Assembly (NCBI GenBank): GCA_947579665.1
Contig: OX388345.1
Coordinates: 29,789,849-29,853,848, forward strand
Reading direction: 5' to 3'
Source of the DNA: Sympetrum striolatum
Lineage: Eukaryota; Arthropoda; Insecta; Odonata; Libellulidae
Length of the DNA: 64,000 nucleotides
Shown: piece after piece, positions 46,405 through 59,459 of the stretch
Layout: the number at the start of each line of letters is the position of its first letter
Numbering within the stretch: the first letter of the stretch is position 1
Position numbers and translations under genes: made by a program
Notes under the pieces: generated by a model
The model's input: the letters and a program-made list of their open reading frames with translations, nothing else
Databases searched by the model: none
Told to the model about the DNA's origin: nothing

Positions 46405-47650
46405 AAATATACCAAATGAGGTAGTAGAATTAATAAGCAATAATCGATACATCTTAGGAATTCGCAGTTTTTTTTATTCCTGATCTGGGATACATTAATT
46501 GCAAGCATCGATATTGCTGTTGTTATTCTAGAGGATGAGTGGTATATTTTTCCGATTCCATCCTAAAATCTACCTCAACGAAGTGATTTTGCTCTAAAAT
46601 TCACCAACCCAAAAAGCCGTTTGGAGCCCCATCCTTTCCACTATTAGTTGCCAAGAGAAATGAGGCCTACTAGGCAAGATGAGGTAGTCAATCTTTAGTT
46701 TCCTCATACAGCAAGAATGTTTTGAATGGAAAACGTCCATGTAGGTATGTGGAGCACCAATGTGAAATTTACTTTTCGTTGGATGCATGGGCATTTCCTT
46801 TGGTGTAATGCCTATGGTTCAGTAGCTTCAGTAGTCAAATTCGAAGGAGAAACTCGGCACACAAGAAATTATATACACCTAAGTTTCTAATCTAAGTTTC
46901 ATCATCAATAGCACTATTAATTAAAAAACAGATGCTAGTCATTTGACTAACAAAGCTAGTGAAGATAGTCTCTTGGCTTACGAAACACATTTATGTTGTT
47001 CTACTGCGTACTTTCCCTCTCAGAGTTGGATTTCTGCAGCTGCACCATAGCATCGTATCACGCCAAAAATAAAAATTTTTTTCTTTGCTATTTACTGTTT
47101 TGAAGTAATCCATTCTATTAAAATTAACATCATCTGTCCCGTGTTTATTATAAATTTTAATCAACCGTTCAGGGCCAAAGATAAGGGAAGAGGAAATAAC
47201 AATTAATTCAGCATAAAAAATCACACAACTGTAGTAACCTCATGAGAGACCCTGAAAAATCTTGCATACTTGAGAACCATGCATAAATGAGAACGGTGAG
47301 GTCAACTTTTTCTAATAATTATTAATAACTGTATTTTACATAGTAAACTATCTCTTTTCTAACTATTTAAAAATATCGTATGCAGCAAATAATGTTTGTA
47401 TTCTGATATGAATATTAATTGTACAAAACTGCTACCAGACTTCTAACTGCGAAAGAAACATATGAGTAAATAAGTAAATATTGTTATCGCCAAGGGTACG
47501 ACTAAGGCAAAACGACATATCTATATTTTCTACCCTATAGCAAAAGAAAAAATATCAAACCATTCCTTTCATCAAGATAGGGTGGTGAGAACTAAGTTTG
47601 CAATAAGAGCGCAAAAGTAAATGTGAATAAATGTTATTCGTCATATTAAA
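46405..47650. other. Nothing recognised
   Basis: AT-rich. The minus-strand frames at 46594-46794 and 46991-47224 have no recognisable domain. Confidence 0.3.
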
Positions 47651-48040
47651 TTTAAACGTATGATTAAGTGCTCTCTTGGTTTCAGTAAGTATACAGAAAT
47701 GAAGATTTTAGAATTCCCATTTCAAACGGCTATTGGACAGCTGGAGAGATTAGTTTGCGGGGAAAATGAATTTCCGAGTGAAATTCTGAGTCGCAGAGGG
47801 AAAAGAGAAAGTGGTGGTGGAAAAACACTATCGCATGGAATCCCATGTGATAGGTCTGAAAATTGAGTTTGGGAAACGTACGTCTTTCTTGGATCGAACG
47901 ACAAACAAGAGGTGGAACTTCGCAGGTCCAATATTCTCCGAGAAAACAGAAGATAATATTTAGGAAACATCCTCCCCCGCCTGTCCACGGTCGACAAAAA
48001 CACGAGAAACGCTGTGCACTTAAAGTAAACTGGCACGGAA
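47650..48040. other. GC/CpG-enriched non-repetitive patch
   Basis: CpG-richer patch with frames on both strands (47660-47866 and 47863-48081 plus, 47722-48036 minus). No domain or repeat recognised. Confidence 0.3.
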
Positions 48041-51000
48041 TGATTTACAAAATTAAATTTAAAATTTTTCTGTCACAATAATTAAAATTTCTAAAACAAA
48101 AAAAATCAAGCAAAATATATTTTTTAAATTTATACTATTTTATAAATAAATAATTTATTTGATTTATACTATATAATATATATTTATTTATAGACCACAG
48201 GTCTGCAAATGAATAAAAATTAATTATTAAAAATATTCTATGGCTTGAACTATTAGTAATGGAATACCATTAAATTAAGACCGCGACGATTTCGTTTGTT
48301 TAAATTATCGTCAATATGCATATATATAGTTAATGCATCGGTGACAATGTTGAAAAATATAGATGAACTAATAAAAATTCAGGCCAATAATTAAAAAGGA
48401 ACAGTTATTATTCTGTATTCAAATTCTTTTCTTGAGTGGGAAAATACTATCTTCGAGAAATGTTGAGTGATTAAAGGAGTTAGGTATGTAATAATTACTA
48501 CATTAGATTTAAAATTTATGGGAACGATAATTAAACTATAGTTAATTTTTACATATATAGTAAATACTTTTGGTAGTACCGTAGAAACATAGATATATAG
48601 AAATTAATAACAATGCTAGCCAAATATTAAGAACCATTATAATCTATCATCACAATCTCTTGCTGAATGAAGAGATAGAATATTATCAAACTATCAAACC
48701 ACAGATTAATATCAATCGATTCATTAATAAATAATAATCCTACAAATTTACTATAACACAGAACAAAACCATTATGGGTTGAGAGCTATTTACGATTAAG
48801 AATAACCTCCATTATTCCTTATGAAATTGAACGAGGAGTTGCTCATTTCTAAGTATTTCGTATAGGGCTCCACTCTCAATGGAAAGTAGGAATAGCTCTC
48901 GTAATGTGTCACTAAAGGGAGAGGTACATCGAGAAAGAACCAGCTCCAATTAAATGAGAAATAAACGGAAGAATCACGAACTTGACTTAAGAATACCGTG
49001 GGATATATCGAATGACGTATTAAAGTATATAAAGCAAAAAAATCATGCGAAGAAAGGGAAGCATAGAGAAGTATCAATATTAATAGAGCATACTTCTTGC
49101 TTATTACTCTAGGGAACTACGAGATGCACCGGTAAGTAAACGCATAGAAAAAAAGTAAAAGCATAGAATAAACCATCTAAAAATATGCTTGAATCTTACA
49201 TTTCCGCAGCAATATCCAATTTCATAAAAGCATCTTATGCTTTTCTTATCTTAGATTCTCTTCGCTTAAATCTTCCATCAACGCGGTTCAACATCCGACA
49301 TATACTATGTTGATCCTTCTCTAATGTGCTTCCATAAATATTAATATTAACTTTTTGTTTCTTTTCTTTCCAAAATGCAGCTGCATACACCGTCTGAACT
49401 AACGATATAATTTCCCGAGCGATTCGATATAGTTTATACTGTACTTGCTCACCAATCCTGGATCTGGACTTTAAAAATTAATCTGAACCTTAATACAGTC
49501 AAAAATATATCTTTATCATACCATACATTATTAAATTATGCTGCAATTAGATTGCAGTATCGGCTAATTATAGCAGATTAGTTTTTAATGCAATCTTCGT
49601 CCTTTTCCATGAATACTTTATATCTTTGATTGTTTTCATGCACAATTTCATACATTTAGTATAAACTCACAAGTAGGCAAAGACAGACGTTGAATAAAAC
49701 GGCTGAAATATTTATCTTCATTTATAAATAAAATTACTCCTCTCCTATTATTTAATGTCACATATGGATTGTTATGGTTAATTTTTTCCTCATTTTGAAC
49801 GCAAATGGATTTTGATTAATTCAATTCCATTAATTTTTAAAAGTAAAGCTATATACGAGGCCGATATATTTATCAGTTTTTGTGATTACGAGCCAAGAAA
49901 AGATATTTTATGATCGATATTATATTTTCCATTTATTTTTTCCTATGAAGCCTATTCCAATATCGTTGAACCATCATTTCGAACTTAAATTTTCAGAAGA
50001 AGAAAGATCTTATTGATGTTACTGGCATCGGTTTTATAACAATGTATCCAGCGGTTGTTATTATAATAGATATCCCTAAATATTGTCTCATCCTATAATA
50101 CTTGGTTTTCTTTCAGCAATGGAAGGTACGTGGGTGCATCTCTCCATACAATTTTTTTTAAAGCTATTACGGGTTGAGTGCTGAGCTCATCTCGGTCACT
50201 CCTTTTGAATCCTATGAAAGGGTTACTGTGCTTTCAGGTGGACCTTTGACACTCATTGCATTCTATCTCAGTGAAGAAAGCAAACGACCCCATTCCTCGT
50301 CATTTCCTCTCCAAAGCTTTGTGCAGCCACTGATGCAGGCATTGTGGATCTATACATCCTTCAAACTGACGGCCTTTCAAATACCATAGTACGTGAAATC
50401 AAACAACGTTAGGGAGCTTAGGTGAACAATTTATATAAATGCAGATTTATCTTATTTATATTTGTAGTTTACTAGCATTACGCTTACGTATCGTCAAAAA
50501 AGTTCCTAGGAACGAGCTTTGCCTCTGCTGAGATTACTTTGAAATAAAATCAAACAGTAGTTGTTGCACGGTATTGCCTCAAGTATTTAATAATGAAGAG
50601 TAAAAACAAAATCACTTGTGTGACATTTAATGTAAAGAGAGCTCTCACCTAAGTTAGTAATTTATTTTCGAAAACCTTGATTGGTAGTTAAAAAGTGGCT
50701 ACGTTTAGAAATAACATAACCGAATAGAAACTAGAATACGAAACTTACATGCATATAATATTACGTAAATTGTATACAAGAAGATAGGCTTGGTTCTAGA
50801 TATTGCATGAATTGACTATATAATATAAATTCTGAGTCTTTTATGAAAAATAATGCATCTTTGATTTCTAAATAGATCGAACATGTTATGTTTCAATTAA
50901 GTAAGCACCACGACGTACGAGATTTAATACAAAGTTAGGCTAAAATAGAAAGGAAATATTCGCTATATTCAGTGACAAAATTAATAAATTAGCTACTATG

Positions 51001-52082
51001 ATAGCTTTTTATGAGAGACGATGAGCACTTTCTGAGAGCTTTATGAACGCCTCACGAACATGCATTTGAAACCTAATGATAAAGTGAGGCTTGGAAACCA
51101 TGGAGGCATCTTGATACTGAAAAGATATACACTGCCGATCCTTTTATCCGGTATCTCAGCAACCCGACGGTAGTCGGATGGAGTGGTTTTCGGAATTCAG
51201 ATCGAAAAATTTAAAATGTAAAAAACGTAATGAAATTAAAAATATCTTGTAGAGCTGAATTTATTCCATTCAATTCCCTGACTTCATCGCAGAAAAGTAT
51301 TTACTGTTTCGGAAAAGAAATTTTGATGAAGTAGAAATTACTGTAGTAGGAGGATCCACGTTCCACCAAATTTTATATGAGACTATTAATTGCGCTTATG
51401 AGCAAGTATAAAACAGGGAAAGATAGTGGTCGAATAATATGAGAAGTGATCATGACTGCACGGGGTATTGCAGAATGAATTTCTTACGACTCTGAATCAC
51501 ATGCATGAGTGTTCCTACCTTTCGGTCGGTTCATGTGCTTTAAAAATCCTTATTTAAATCATTTCCTTCACTTCTCGGTAGCTTTAGCTACCCTACCCTT
51601 TAATCAATATAACATCGTTTGCTCTTTTTCTTTGTATTCTATCCTTAATTACATCCTTTAGCAGTTCCTATATTTCAATATGTAAGTAGTATTAATTTTA
51701 CAGTATAAAAGACAAATTTTAATTCACACTGTTGTTATGAACGAAGGCATTGAAAGTATAATTTATGGCAAAATAAAAATAAAAATTAGGAAACAAGCCT
51801 GTTGTAGTTAGATACTCTTTTCTTAATAGAAGGGTAAAGAAATGGAATGTTAACTGAAGAAGTCTTTAAGCCCTAACTGAATATATCTATCTATAGTCTC
51901 AATCTCGCCCGAATAAAGCCGTTTTATTATTATTATTATTATTATTAATATAAATAGGTATGTGGTTTATAGAAAGATATTTTAAGCTCCTACGAAAATT
52001 AGAATATATGTAATTAATGAGATTTTATTAAGTTATATGATAGAAATATTAATGTACGTAATTGTATAGATAATGAGCAGTA
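48041..52082. other. Long AT-rich stretch, no gene recognised
   Basis: About 4 kb with very AT-rich parts (48080-48250). The frames at 48796-49077 (minus) and 50174-50389 (plus) lack motifs. A (TTA)n tract of about nine units lies at 51922-51949. Confidence 0.35.
51922..51949. repeat. (TTA)n microsatellite
   Basis: About nine TTA/ATT units in a row. Confidence 0.95.
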
Positions 52083-52555
52083 ATAATGGAGGATATTGCG
52101 TTCAGTTCGTATGTGTATTGCTTGTTAACATTGATTGGTAATAGAAATAATGTTAACTTCTGACTCTGAACTATCTGTATGGATGTAATAGTAAATTATT
52201 ATTTTTGGCAGGAGGAGGCAATAGTTTTGCTTAACCAACGTAACCGAAAATCAGTAAGAGGTTTAAAGAAAGTTGTTAAACGTTCCTTTGAAAATGAGAA
52301 TGTATTGAATTGGTACTAATGCAGTTAATTATGAAATGTAACTAATACTGCACATAAATGTATTAAAGATAACCTATAATGATGATGAATGATAATAAAG
52401 TGCTAAGCTCATATATGCATTGCTTGTTAGTGTTGGTTGGTAATGAAAATAGCATTAACTTTTGACTCTGAAACCATCTATATGAGTTGAATAGTAAACG
52501 ATTGTTTGACAGGAGGGAGTAATAGTTTCGCTTAGCTAACTTAACAGAGTAACTT
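52083..52555. repeat. Direct duplication, 302-bp spacing
   Basis: ATTGCTTGTTA at 52117 and 52419 opens two diverged copies of about 150 bases that share TTGGTAAT, TTAACTTYTGACTCTGAA, ATAGTAAA and AGGAGG blocks in order. Confidence 0.65.
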
Positions 52556-52559
52556 CTGA

Positions 52560-53195
52560 TGTGGAATACCACTGCACCTTGACAGTTGACGTCCAACGCA
52601 AGTTTGCCCGCCCTTCAGATCCGTCGAACATCTCAGTCTTCCCTTGCAGAAGGGGAATTTTCGAGAAGTCCCGCTTTCTCGATCGTCTAAATTTCGGTCC
52701 TGTTAGCGGGGATGTTGATTTCCTATCGCAGTGAAAACAAGGCCTCTATCGCCATTCTTCCATTAAGCTCAGTAAATTTGCCATCCCTTATCTTATCGGA
52801 CTTGGATGGCTTTATTTCATCAATACACTCCTCTTTAGGGGCTTTTAATGTCGAGAGAGGCCATTTGGGATTCGGACCTAATACGCATTTCACAAAGAAC
52901 GCGTTTGTCTCTCTTGATTCTTTCGAATTCGAGATCAATTGACCACACTTTCGACAGCGAGATTCAGGGTATGGAATTCCGTATGCCGCTCTGAACGAGT
53001 CGGAATAGACTCAGCATTCAAACTTCGCGCATTATTCAATGTGGACAGTATGAATACAAAAGGCTCGCTTAACTAGCTGAACTTCTTCTTTGTTCCCGTA
53101 TCCGTAAGATATATGGTGTACCCAAGTGAATGTGCATCAAAGAAACTCGGCTTCTTTAAGACGAAGAAGCCCGTGGGCGTTGCTAAACTACGCTA
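52560..53195. other. GC/CpG-enriched patch
   Basis: Higher GC and CpG than its flanks. Antisense-paired frames of 71-76 codons overlap at 52712-52942. No repeat ends or domain identified. Confidence 0.3.
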
Positions 53196-53199
53196 ATTT

Positions 53200-53745
53200 G
53201 GCCCCATCTTAAATAATGGTGCAGTTTATAAGACTCTGAAGTTAAGCGCTGCATTCGTGAATTAGGAAGGGTCCAGCGCAAAGCCGTGCATAAATAATTA
53301 TGACGACAAAACGATATGTTACAAAGTTACTCCTCGATATAGGATAGGAAGCGTTAGAAGAAAAGATGTTATATTTTAGGTCAAATATATTCAATAAATT
53401 CAGGGATTAGACTCTACAGATTGGCTAGTTGCTTTGTGGTATTCCATAACGTTGGAGACGATTTTAAGGGAATCACTTTACACAGTGGAACCGACTTTCT
53501 ATTTTATTAAAAGAAAAATTTGCACACTATTTCTTTTGCTAAAATAGGGACTAGATTCCGTAGTGAGAAGTGTTTTTTTTTATATTTTCTGACGAAATTC
53601 AAAGATAATAGATTCTCGGAAGACGAAGCCTATGTTATGACTCCACCCAGTTTTATTGACCGATCAGACATTGCAGAAAGATTAGGGAAAATATGCTGGG
53701 ACTATTCACTCCAAATATTCTTTTTTCAGCGGCAGTAAGTGTGAT
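53200..53745 (+). pseudogene. Decayed LINE copy F
   Basis: 53240-53405 translates in pieces as CIRELGRVQRKAV and further remnants of copy C. 53520-53738 keeps LTKFKDNRFSEDEAYVMTPP and DRSDIAERLGKI, matching the C-terminal block of copy C. About 100 bases between them are extra or scrambled. No clean 3' UTR remains. Confidence 0.6.
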
Positions 53746-55621
53746 ATGTGAGTGAATATGAAAGAAAAAAATATCATGGTGAATATATTTGTGGACGTAT
53801 ATGTAAATTAGGAAAAGTGCTTCCAAACGTTTAGTCTTCTAATGAACATACGTATCTCAAATTGGCGTAAAGCTATCTTTAATGTAAATTATTTAGCATT
53901 AGTTTAAAAGTAAAGAGAAAAAAGCAAGAACCGAATGTTTGTTACAACATTCTAATATTTCCGTTAATTTTTTAAAGTATTAAACCTACATCTGTGTGAA
54001 AATGCGGCTCAGAAAAGTTTCTAAAAGTAAACATTGAAAATTTAGGACTGCTGTTAATATTTGACAATGTTAATATGCTAAAATAAATTAAATCGTAAAA
54101 GGGCTGTAGTACAACTGAAGTCCGTTCTGCTTGGTTAATAAGCAGAACACAAAATAAGAGCTAATTGCATAACTGTACCACGAACACCAATTGGAAGCAT
54201 TATTTTGGAATGCCCTCCAGGAGAAATTCACCGTTCAAGTTCGACTTAATCTTCTAGAAGTTTGTGGCTGAGCAGTTCATTTGAGAGATTAGCTCTTAAT
54301 TTACGGCTGCATGTTTCATGATGGGTTGTTTAGATTTAGATAATGTTACTTGTTATTAGAGCAATGGATTAATTAGACAAAAGTCCACTACGTTAATTGA
54401 GCCCATTACTACTATAATTAGAGGTTTTCTCGCCCTTTTGTTTCTTCGCCACCACACGGTGACCTTTATATGGTAGTCACCATTGTTGAAACAGGCCTAC
54501 AATACTAGCACCCAAACTAATCCATCTATTACGGTCTTCGAATGCATCACATGTTAAAATCATTAATTCATTTAATAGTTTCTCTTAAATTAACGGTCAG
54601 CAAGTCTGTACTTGGTTGGCGAGTTTCCACTTACGGTCACCACTGTGATGTCTTACCATAATTTTTTCCACGATTGTTTTGTTGTTATTATCAACTATAA
54701 AATTATAAGGAAATTATTGTTAAAAATTCATTGAAAGTTTTAATCACAAAGGTTACAAATTTGAATGAAAGAGAATCGATAACAGAAATCTCAAAGAAAT
54801 TATCCAAAATTGCAAACAATGACATCACTTCCGGTCACATGAAGAAGTATTTCATTAGAAAATTACTTTTAAAGTGAATGTCCCATTTGCTTACACTTAA
54901 AAAAGGATGAATTGTTGTAGAATAGCATTTATTTTTTAAATTGATTCGAATACAACCTCTCTCTCTCTCCCTTTCAAATTAAAATCGCAGTGGCTGAAGT
55001 GCATATTGTAAGGAGAGCGGTGACTTCACCAGAAAACTACATTTACTTAACGTAAATCCTTTGAGAAATGGATTGTTATCGCTTTAAAAAGTTTCGTTTC
55101 TAAAGCAAGGAAGTGCGAATATTCGTTTACGCCATTAGCAAATCCATCTAAATCATTAGTAAATAAATCCAAGACAAAATTACAGTTTAAAAGGAAGTAT
55201 CCGAATATCCTAAAGAGAGCAATATTCAAGTAAATTCGATCATAATGTATTTCAATAACCCAGTGCTTGTGAGATGAATAGGTTCCGCAAAATAAAACAT
55301 CGTGCAAACACAAAATCGTACAAATCGAGGCTAACATTTACATAGAAATTCAGAAAACGAATTAAACTTAATCAAAATTCGTATTAAAAATCACGATCAA
55401 GCGAAGGAGTGTGTGACTCTACAAACTATAGCATGGAAGGAAACGAAAATAACAGTTTAATCTCTGTCTTCCTCACTTGCTATTGCAGACCGCATTTCCA
55501 TTCTTATAATCAGAATATCGTCATTACTGTCGCAGCTGTTCTTCGACAAGAGGAAATTTTTTCAAGATCTTTTTCTGCTGATGTCACAAACTGATAAAAG
55601 AGGAATGCGTATTTTATGGGT
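53746..55621. other. AT-rich stretch, nothing recognised
   Basis: A minus-strand frame of 96 codons at 55047-55337 and a plus-strand one at 55409-55594 have no recognised features. No repeat ends read. Confidence 0.3.
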
Positions 55622-55741
55622 GTTTTTAACTGCTTCGACAGCTGAGGTCATTTCGCGCACATGGGCCCCCACCGGAGGATGACCCCGGGACCGATTCCAC
55701 CAAAGAAAAAAGCGCTATTCACTTGAATATTTGGTAACCAC
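55622..55741 (-). repeat. SINE family 1, third copy
   Basis: Read on the minus strand: AAGTGAATAGCGC (A-box region), CGGTCCCGGGGTC (decayed B box), GGTGGGGGCCCATGTGCGC, GAAATGACCTCAGCTGTCG and AAGCAGTT, in the order of the copy at 39604-39743. Confidence 0.6.
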
Positions 55742-55884
55742 ATTAATGTATTTTTAATACTTGGCTTTGCAAGCACGCATTTAATAGAAGGGCAAAGAAC
55801 GGAAAGTAAAATCTCATGAAACAAAACGTTGCTGTAATTCGTTAGCCGTACCAAAACTTAATCATACTAATCCAGTGCTATGGA

Positions 55885-56020
55885 AATTAATAATAATATT
55901 AACTTCTCTAATGGAAACAGGAAGATCCCTATAAATCCATTTCAATAGTTATTACTATTTACAAAGACATACAACCTTTCCCTAGCCAAAAAAATCTGAT
56001 GCGGCCAGCACATGACTTTC
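55885..56020. repeat. Dispersed repeat related to 4680-4830
   Basis: Shares the ordered blocks described for 4635-5110, same orientation. Lies immediately next to the SINE-like repeat that follows. Class unknown. Confidence 0.4.
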
Positions 56021-56039
56021 TCCATATTTATTGAAAACA

Positions 56040-56745
56040 GAAGCCTATGCCGGTAATATATAAATTATTCCAAAACAATGAGTGTTACAGGACAATGTTC
56101 ACACAAAAGTTGTAGTAAAGTACATTATCTATAACTTTGGTACATAATTGTATGTACGTACTACATTGCATTCTGACAGAGATATGTATGAAAAACTTCC
56201 ATTTCTGGATAAACAACAACTTCCGGTTAACCATTATTCAAAAATAACTCCTAAACAATCAGTGTTACGAAGAAATGTTTCATACAAAAGTTGTAGTAAA
56301 GTACATTATCTATAACTTTTGTATGTAATTGTATATACCTACATTGCATTCTGACAGAGATATTAAAGAAACAATATTTTGTTCCGGTTAAACCGGAACT
56401 TCCGGTTAAGTGATATTCTTCAAAAACTAATCAACTTTTGGCATTGTTAGGAAAATACTAAATATGAAGTTTGGAAATGATCAGATAATTGTTTTTTAAG
56501 ATAGAGCGCACAAACTTTTTTACCACAGACAGACATGTTCGGGAAAATAGCGAAAACGAGCTCTATGGGCCCCAAAACATCTATTTCCGTCGAAATCTGG
56601 AGGTCGATTTTTTTTGCGAGTTCAATACTTTCTCTATACTACGTATAGGGAGAGAGTAAAAATCCTACTAGGCGGTATTCGAACCCGGGACCTTGGCGTT
56701 CGAGCGCTAGCACGCTAACAACTCCACCACGGCATCCGATAAATT
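56040..56745 (-). repeat. Long tRNA-headed SINE-like repeat with 180-bp internal repeats
   Basis: Minus-strand head near 56745: GGATGCCGTGGTGGAGTTG (A-box-like), then GGTCCCGGGTTCGAATACC (perfect B box). The body contains CGACCTCCAGATTTCGACGG and then a roughly 180-bp unit repeated about 2.3 times: AGTGTTAC occurs at 56081 and 56261, CTTCCGGTTAA at 56219 and near 56398, and GTTGTAGTAAAGTACATTAT twice. About 700 bases is long for a SINE; it could be a SINE fused to tandem satellite units or a non-autonomous LINE derivative. Confidence 0.6.
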
Positions 56746-56755
56746 CGTTGAAAAG

Positions 56756-57050
56756 CAGGGTTCTTATGGGGTCGAATGTATGAACCAACAGTTCAGTCGA
56801 GTACTCGACCTAAGTGAGAACGACGGTCAAGCAACAGCTAGTCGTGCACGACTCCTCCCGGAGCGAGTTGTGCACTCAAGCCGTTTTTATTACCGAGTCA
56901 GCTTGCTCGTACAAAGAGTGTTACTTTACTCGAATTAGAATACCATTTTAAAAAAATCGAGTGAAAGACATGAGTCGTGCACAATTGCAATAGCATTGCT
57001 AGTCGTGCACCTAAGAATCATTATCGGTTGAGAGCTCCTATAAGAACTCG
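56756..57050. repeat. Cluster of palindromic AGTCGTGCAC motifs in a possible hAT-like MITE
   Basis: Perfect 14-bp palindromes GTCGAGTACTCGAC (56796-56809) and AGTCGTGCACGACT (56840-56853), plus AGTTGTGCACTC-like at 56865 and AGTCGTGCAC at 56973 and 57001. GTTCTTATGGGG at the left and GTTCTTATAGGA, inverted, at the right may be terminal repeats. No eight-base duplication seen. Assignment is tentative. Confidence 0.45.
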
Positions 57051-57415
57051 GCTCGAGGTATATTTCTTAATTAAAAAATAGCGACGTAGTCATACAGCAA
57101 GGATAAATAGAGTAGGAATTGAACGCCGTCGTGCTGAGAATTTAAAGAAGGAAATATGCTACTTACTAAGAATTCTAATTAACGAAAGAAGAATAGCTTG
57201 CGTTCCTAGGACTGAGAAAATGTGCACCTTAAGCTCCGAGAAAAGACATGAGAAAATCAGCGAAGTCCCTCAGACAGTATCTATTTTCACAATTAATACA
57301 ATCTTTATTTAGTAATAAACACTACAACTGTCAAATACAAAATAAATATAACGTAGAACCTGCTAAGGAATTTATAAGTTGGTCTTGTTTTTTAATTATT
57401 AATCTGCGACAATGT
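57051..57415. other. Nothing recognised
   Basis: AT-rich flank. The 111-codon plus frame from 57248 runs into the next element and is incidental. Confidence 0.35.
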
Positions 57416-57417
57416 TA

Positions 57418-57852
57418 CAGTAAACTCCCGTTCATCCGAATCGCGTTTATCCGAAATCCGCTTTATCCGAACAAACTTTTCCGAATGCTCCTACCCCACC
57501 CCCATCCACCGAATACCATCAAGACCCGTTACTTATTTGCTCGTGACACCCCCGCTGCCAAAAAAGACGGATTATTTTTGTAAGAACGCAAAATAAACGA
57601 GCTTTGTTATTCAGCATTTAAAAACTTTGAGTTTTCAATCATACATTGGCGCCTTTTTAATACACAACACAAATTTTTCAGTGAAAAATATGCAAGTTTA
57701 TTTACAACCATATCAATAGCATTCTACGTACGCACGTTTTACGATCATATTTCGCGGTAGTGACGTAATTCGGGGTGTTTCACGCTGGAATTCGGTTTAT
57801 CCGAAATTTTCGTTATCCGAACCGATCATTTCGGATAAGCGGTAGTTTACTG
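57418..57852. mobile_element. Pogo/Tigger-like MITE, 435 bp, TA duplication
   Basis: Ends CAGTAAACTCCCGTTCATCC and, inverted, CAGTAAACTACCGCTTATCC, with TA on both flanks (57416-57417 and 57853-57854). Subterminal copies of TTATCCGAA occur at both ends. CAGT ends with TATCCGAA repeats fit the pogo group. No transposase reading frame remains. Confidence 0.8.
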
Positions 57853-57854
57853 TA

Positions 57855-58329
57855 TCTCTACTCCCTCATATGGTCAAACCATACCTCAATAATCTTCTCA
57901 CAAGTTCATGATAAACAAGTTTAAATGCATTTTAAGGAGTGTATCTGTTACTGTAGTAGAATTGATGTAGGATCCATCTCAGTCTACTATTTAGAACAGT
58001 AAGATGACTTTTAAATTTATATGCACTGCCAATAATAATGCCTAGATATTTATAAGTATCTACTTGCTCTAAGATTTGACAAACTTAATAATTCTTACTT
58101 TGGTGCAAACAGTTATGCAAGTGGATAGGAATTTCCACTTATTTTCTGCTATTTAATTTTGGTGTAATATGCATGAATTTGGTTTTATCCTGATTTACTA
58201 ATTACCTAATTTATTCATTCGAAGAACAATATTGCCTGGGGACATTTATACCCCTGGCGTCCAATTGCGGATTAAGGAAGCCTGTCTTTATCCATTCATT
58301 TTTCTTTTTTCTCTATATCCAAATAAGGA
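57855..58329. other. AT-rich stretch, nothing recognised
   Basis: No frame or repeat ends seen. Confidence 0.3.
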
Positions 58330-58590
58330 TAGAAGTTGAAAGCACCTATAGAATGGATAGTGGAAGTGGAATGGCTAAGACATGTAGAGCGGAAACAAAG
58401 GAAGATCTATAAAAAGCTGGTTAGCGTGTTGCAGCGGTGAGTGAAATATTGAAGAAATTACATGCATAAAATGTTGAAAGCGGAGGTAAATGCATGAATA
58501 AATATGCACCGAATTGCACAAAGTGGAATGTAGCAAGGATACTACGGAGTAGTGTTCTGCATATTACGTGAGAAGAATAGCGTGCATACG
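58330..58590 (+). pseudogene. Possible decayed LINE RT C-terminus
   Basis: One frame reads VEWLRHVERKQRKIYKKLV, then stops, and later RIAQSGM followed by a Tyr-Tyr-Gly block. The W-x-x-H-V-x-R start and the A-Q-x-x-x-W spacing recall LINE ends. Heavily decayed; low confidence. Confidence 0.35.
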
Positions 58591-59455
58591 CCGAATGGCA
58601 ATAGTGTGTATTTTCATATGATACGCAAACATATAGAGTTTCAATAAATATAAATTAACATGCGGTGTATCTATAAGGATTTTCCTTCCTTCCGTACTTA
58701 CGAAAAAAAGGGAGTTCGTCTTGCATAAATAAAATTTCATCCTAGAAAACTACTTTAATGGATTGCATAATCCAGATATTCGCGTTCACGTATATTTACT
58801 TTTGCAACTTTGAGCGTACATACATAAAGATGTAGGAGAAGTATTTTCATTTAAAATTTTTAATTTGAATTTTGCTATAAGAATTTCTGTAGATTTCCAA
58901 GGCAGTAAACATTTGCAAATGCGTCGAGATATGATAGTATCTTCCCCATCTCAACGCATTTTCATGAAATATTTTACCATTATTTCTATTATAATATGTA
59001 ACAAATTAATAAATTGAATTCTTAAATATTTACTTTAATATTAACTTATGAAATTTAAAATTGACTATAGCTCAGAGTTTACTCGTTTACCATTTGAAGA
59101 TCCAAAGATAATGCTCCAAAATCCTTCAAGAGGGTTCGTGTTATATTCGTTGAAATACAGTTATACTTACATTAATTCAAGTTATATAAATAATTATTAA
59201 TATATTATAGTAGAAAAACTCAAAGCTTAATGTGGAAAAAATTATAATGCATAACGCAATTGAAAACAAAGCACACTAAAACAAAGGAGCAATGTAAACA
59301 AATTATGAAAAAATATGAAACAACAACTGATATAATAAAAAACGAAAAAGTAAAATAAACGTAGAGTTTCAAAGGATTGATTGCACAAGAAATAAAAGAA
59401 AAATGAGCAGAATCCGAAGAATAAGCTGGTTATGAGAATCCAAATGGAAAACATA
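58591..59455. other. AT-rich stretch, nothing recognised
   Basis: The Phe-rich minus frame at 59242-59454 is a reading of AT-rich DNA. No repeat ends. Confidence 0.3.
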
Positions 59456-59459
59456 CAAA

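Noticed and set aside
46092..46483. Hydrophobic membrane-like proteins on the plus strand
   Set aside because: Antisense of a decayed LINE C-terminus; the minus strand carries recognisable motifs.
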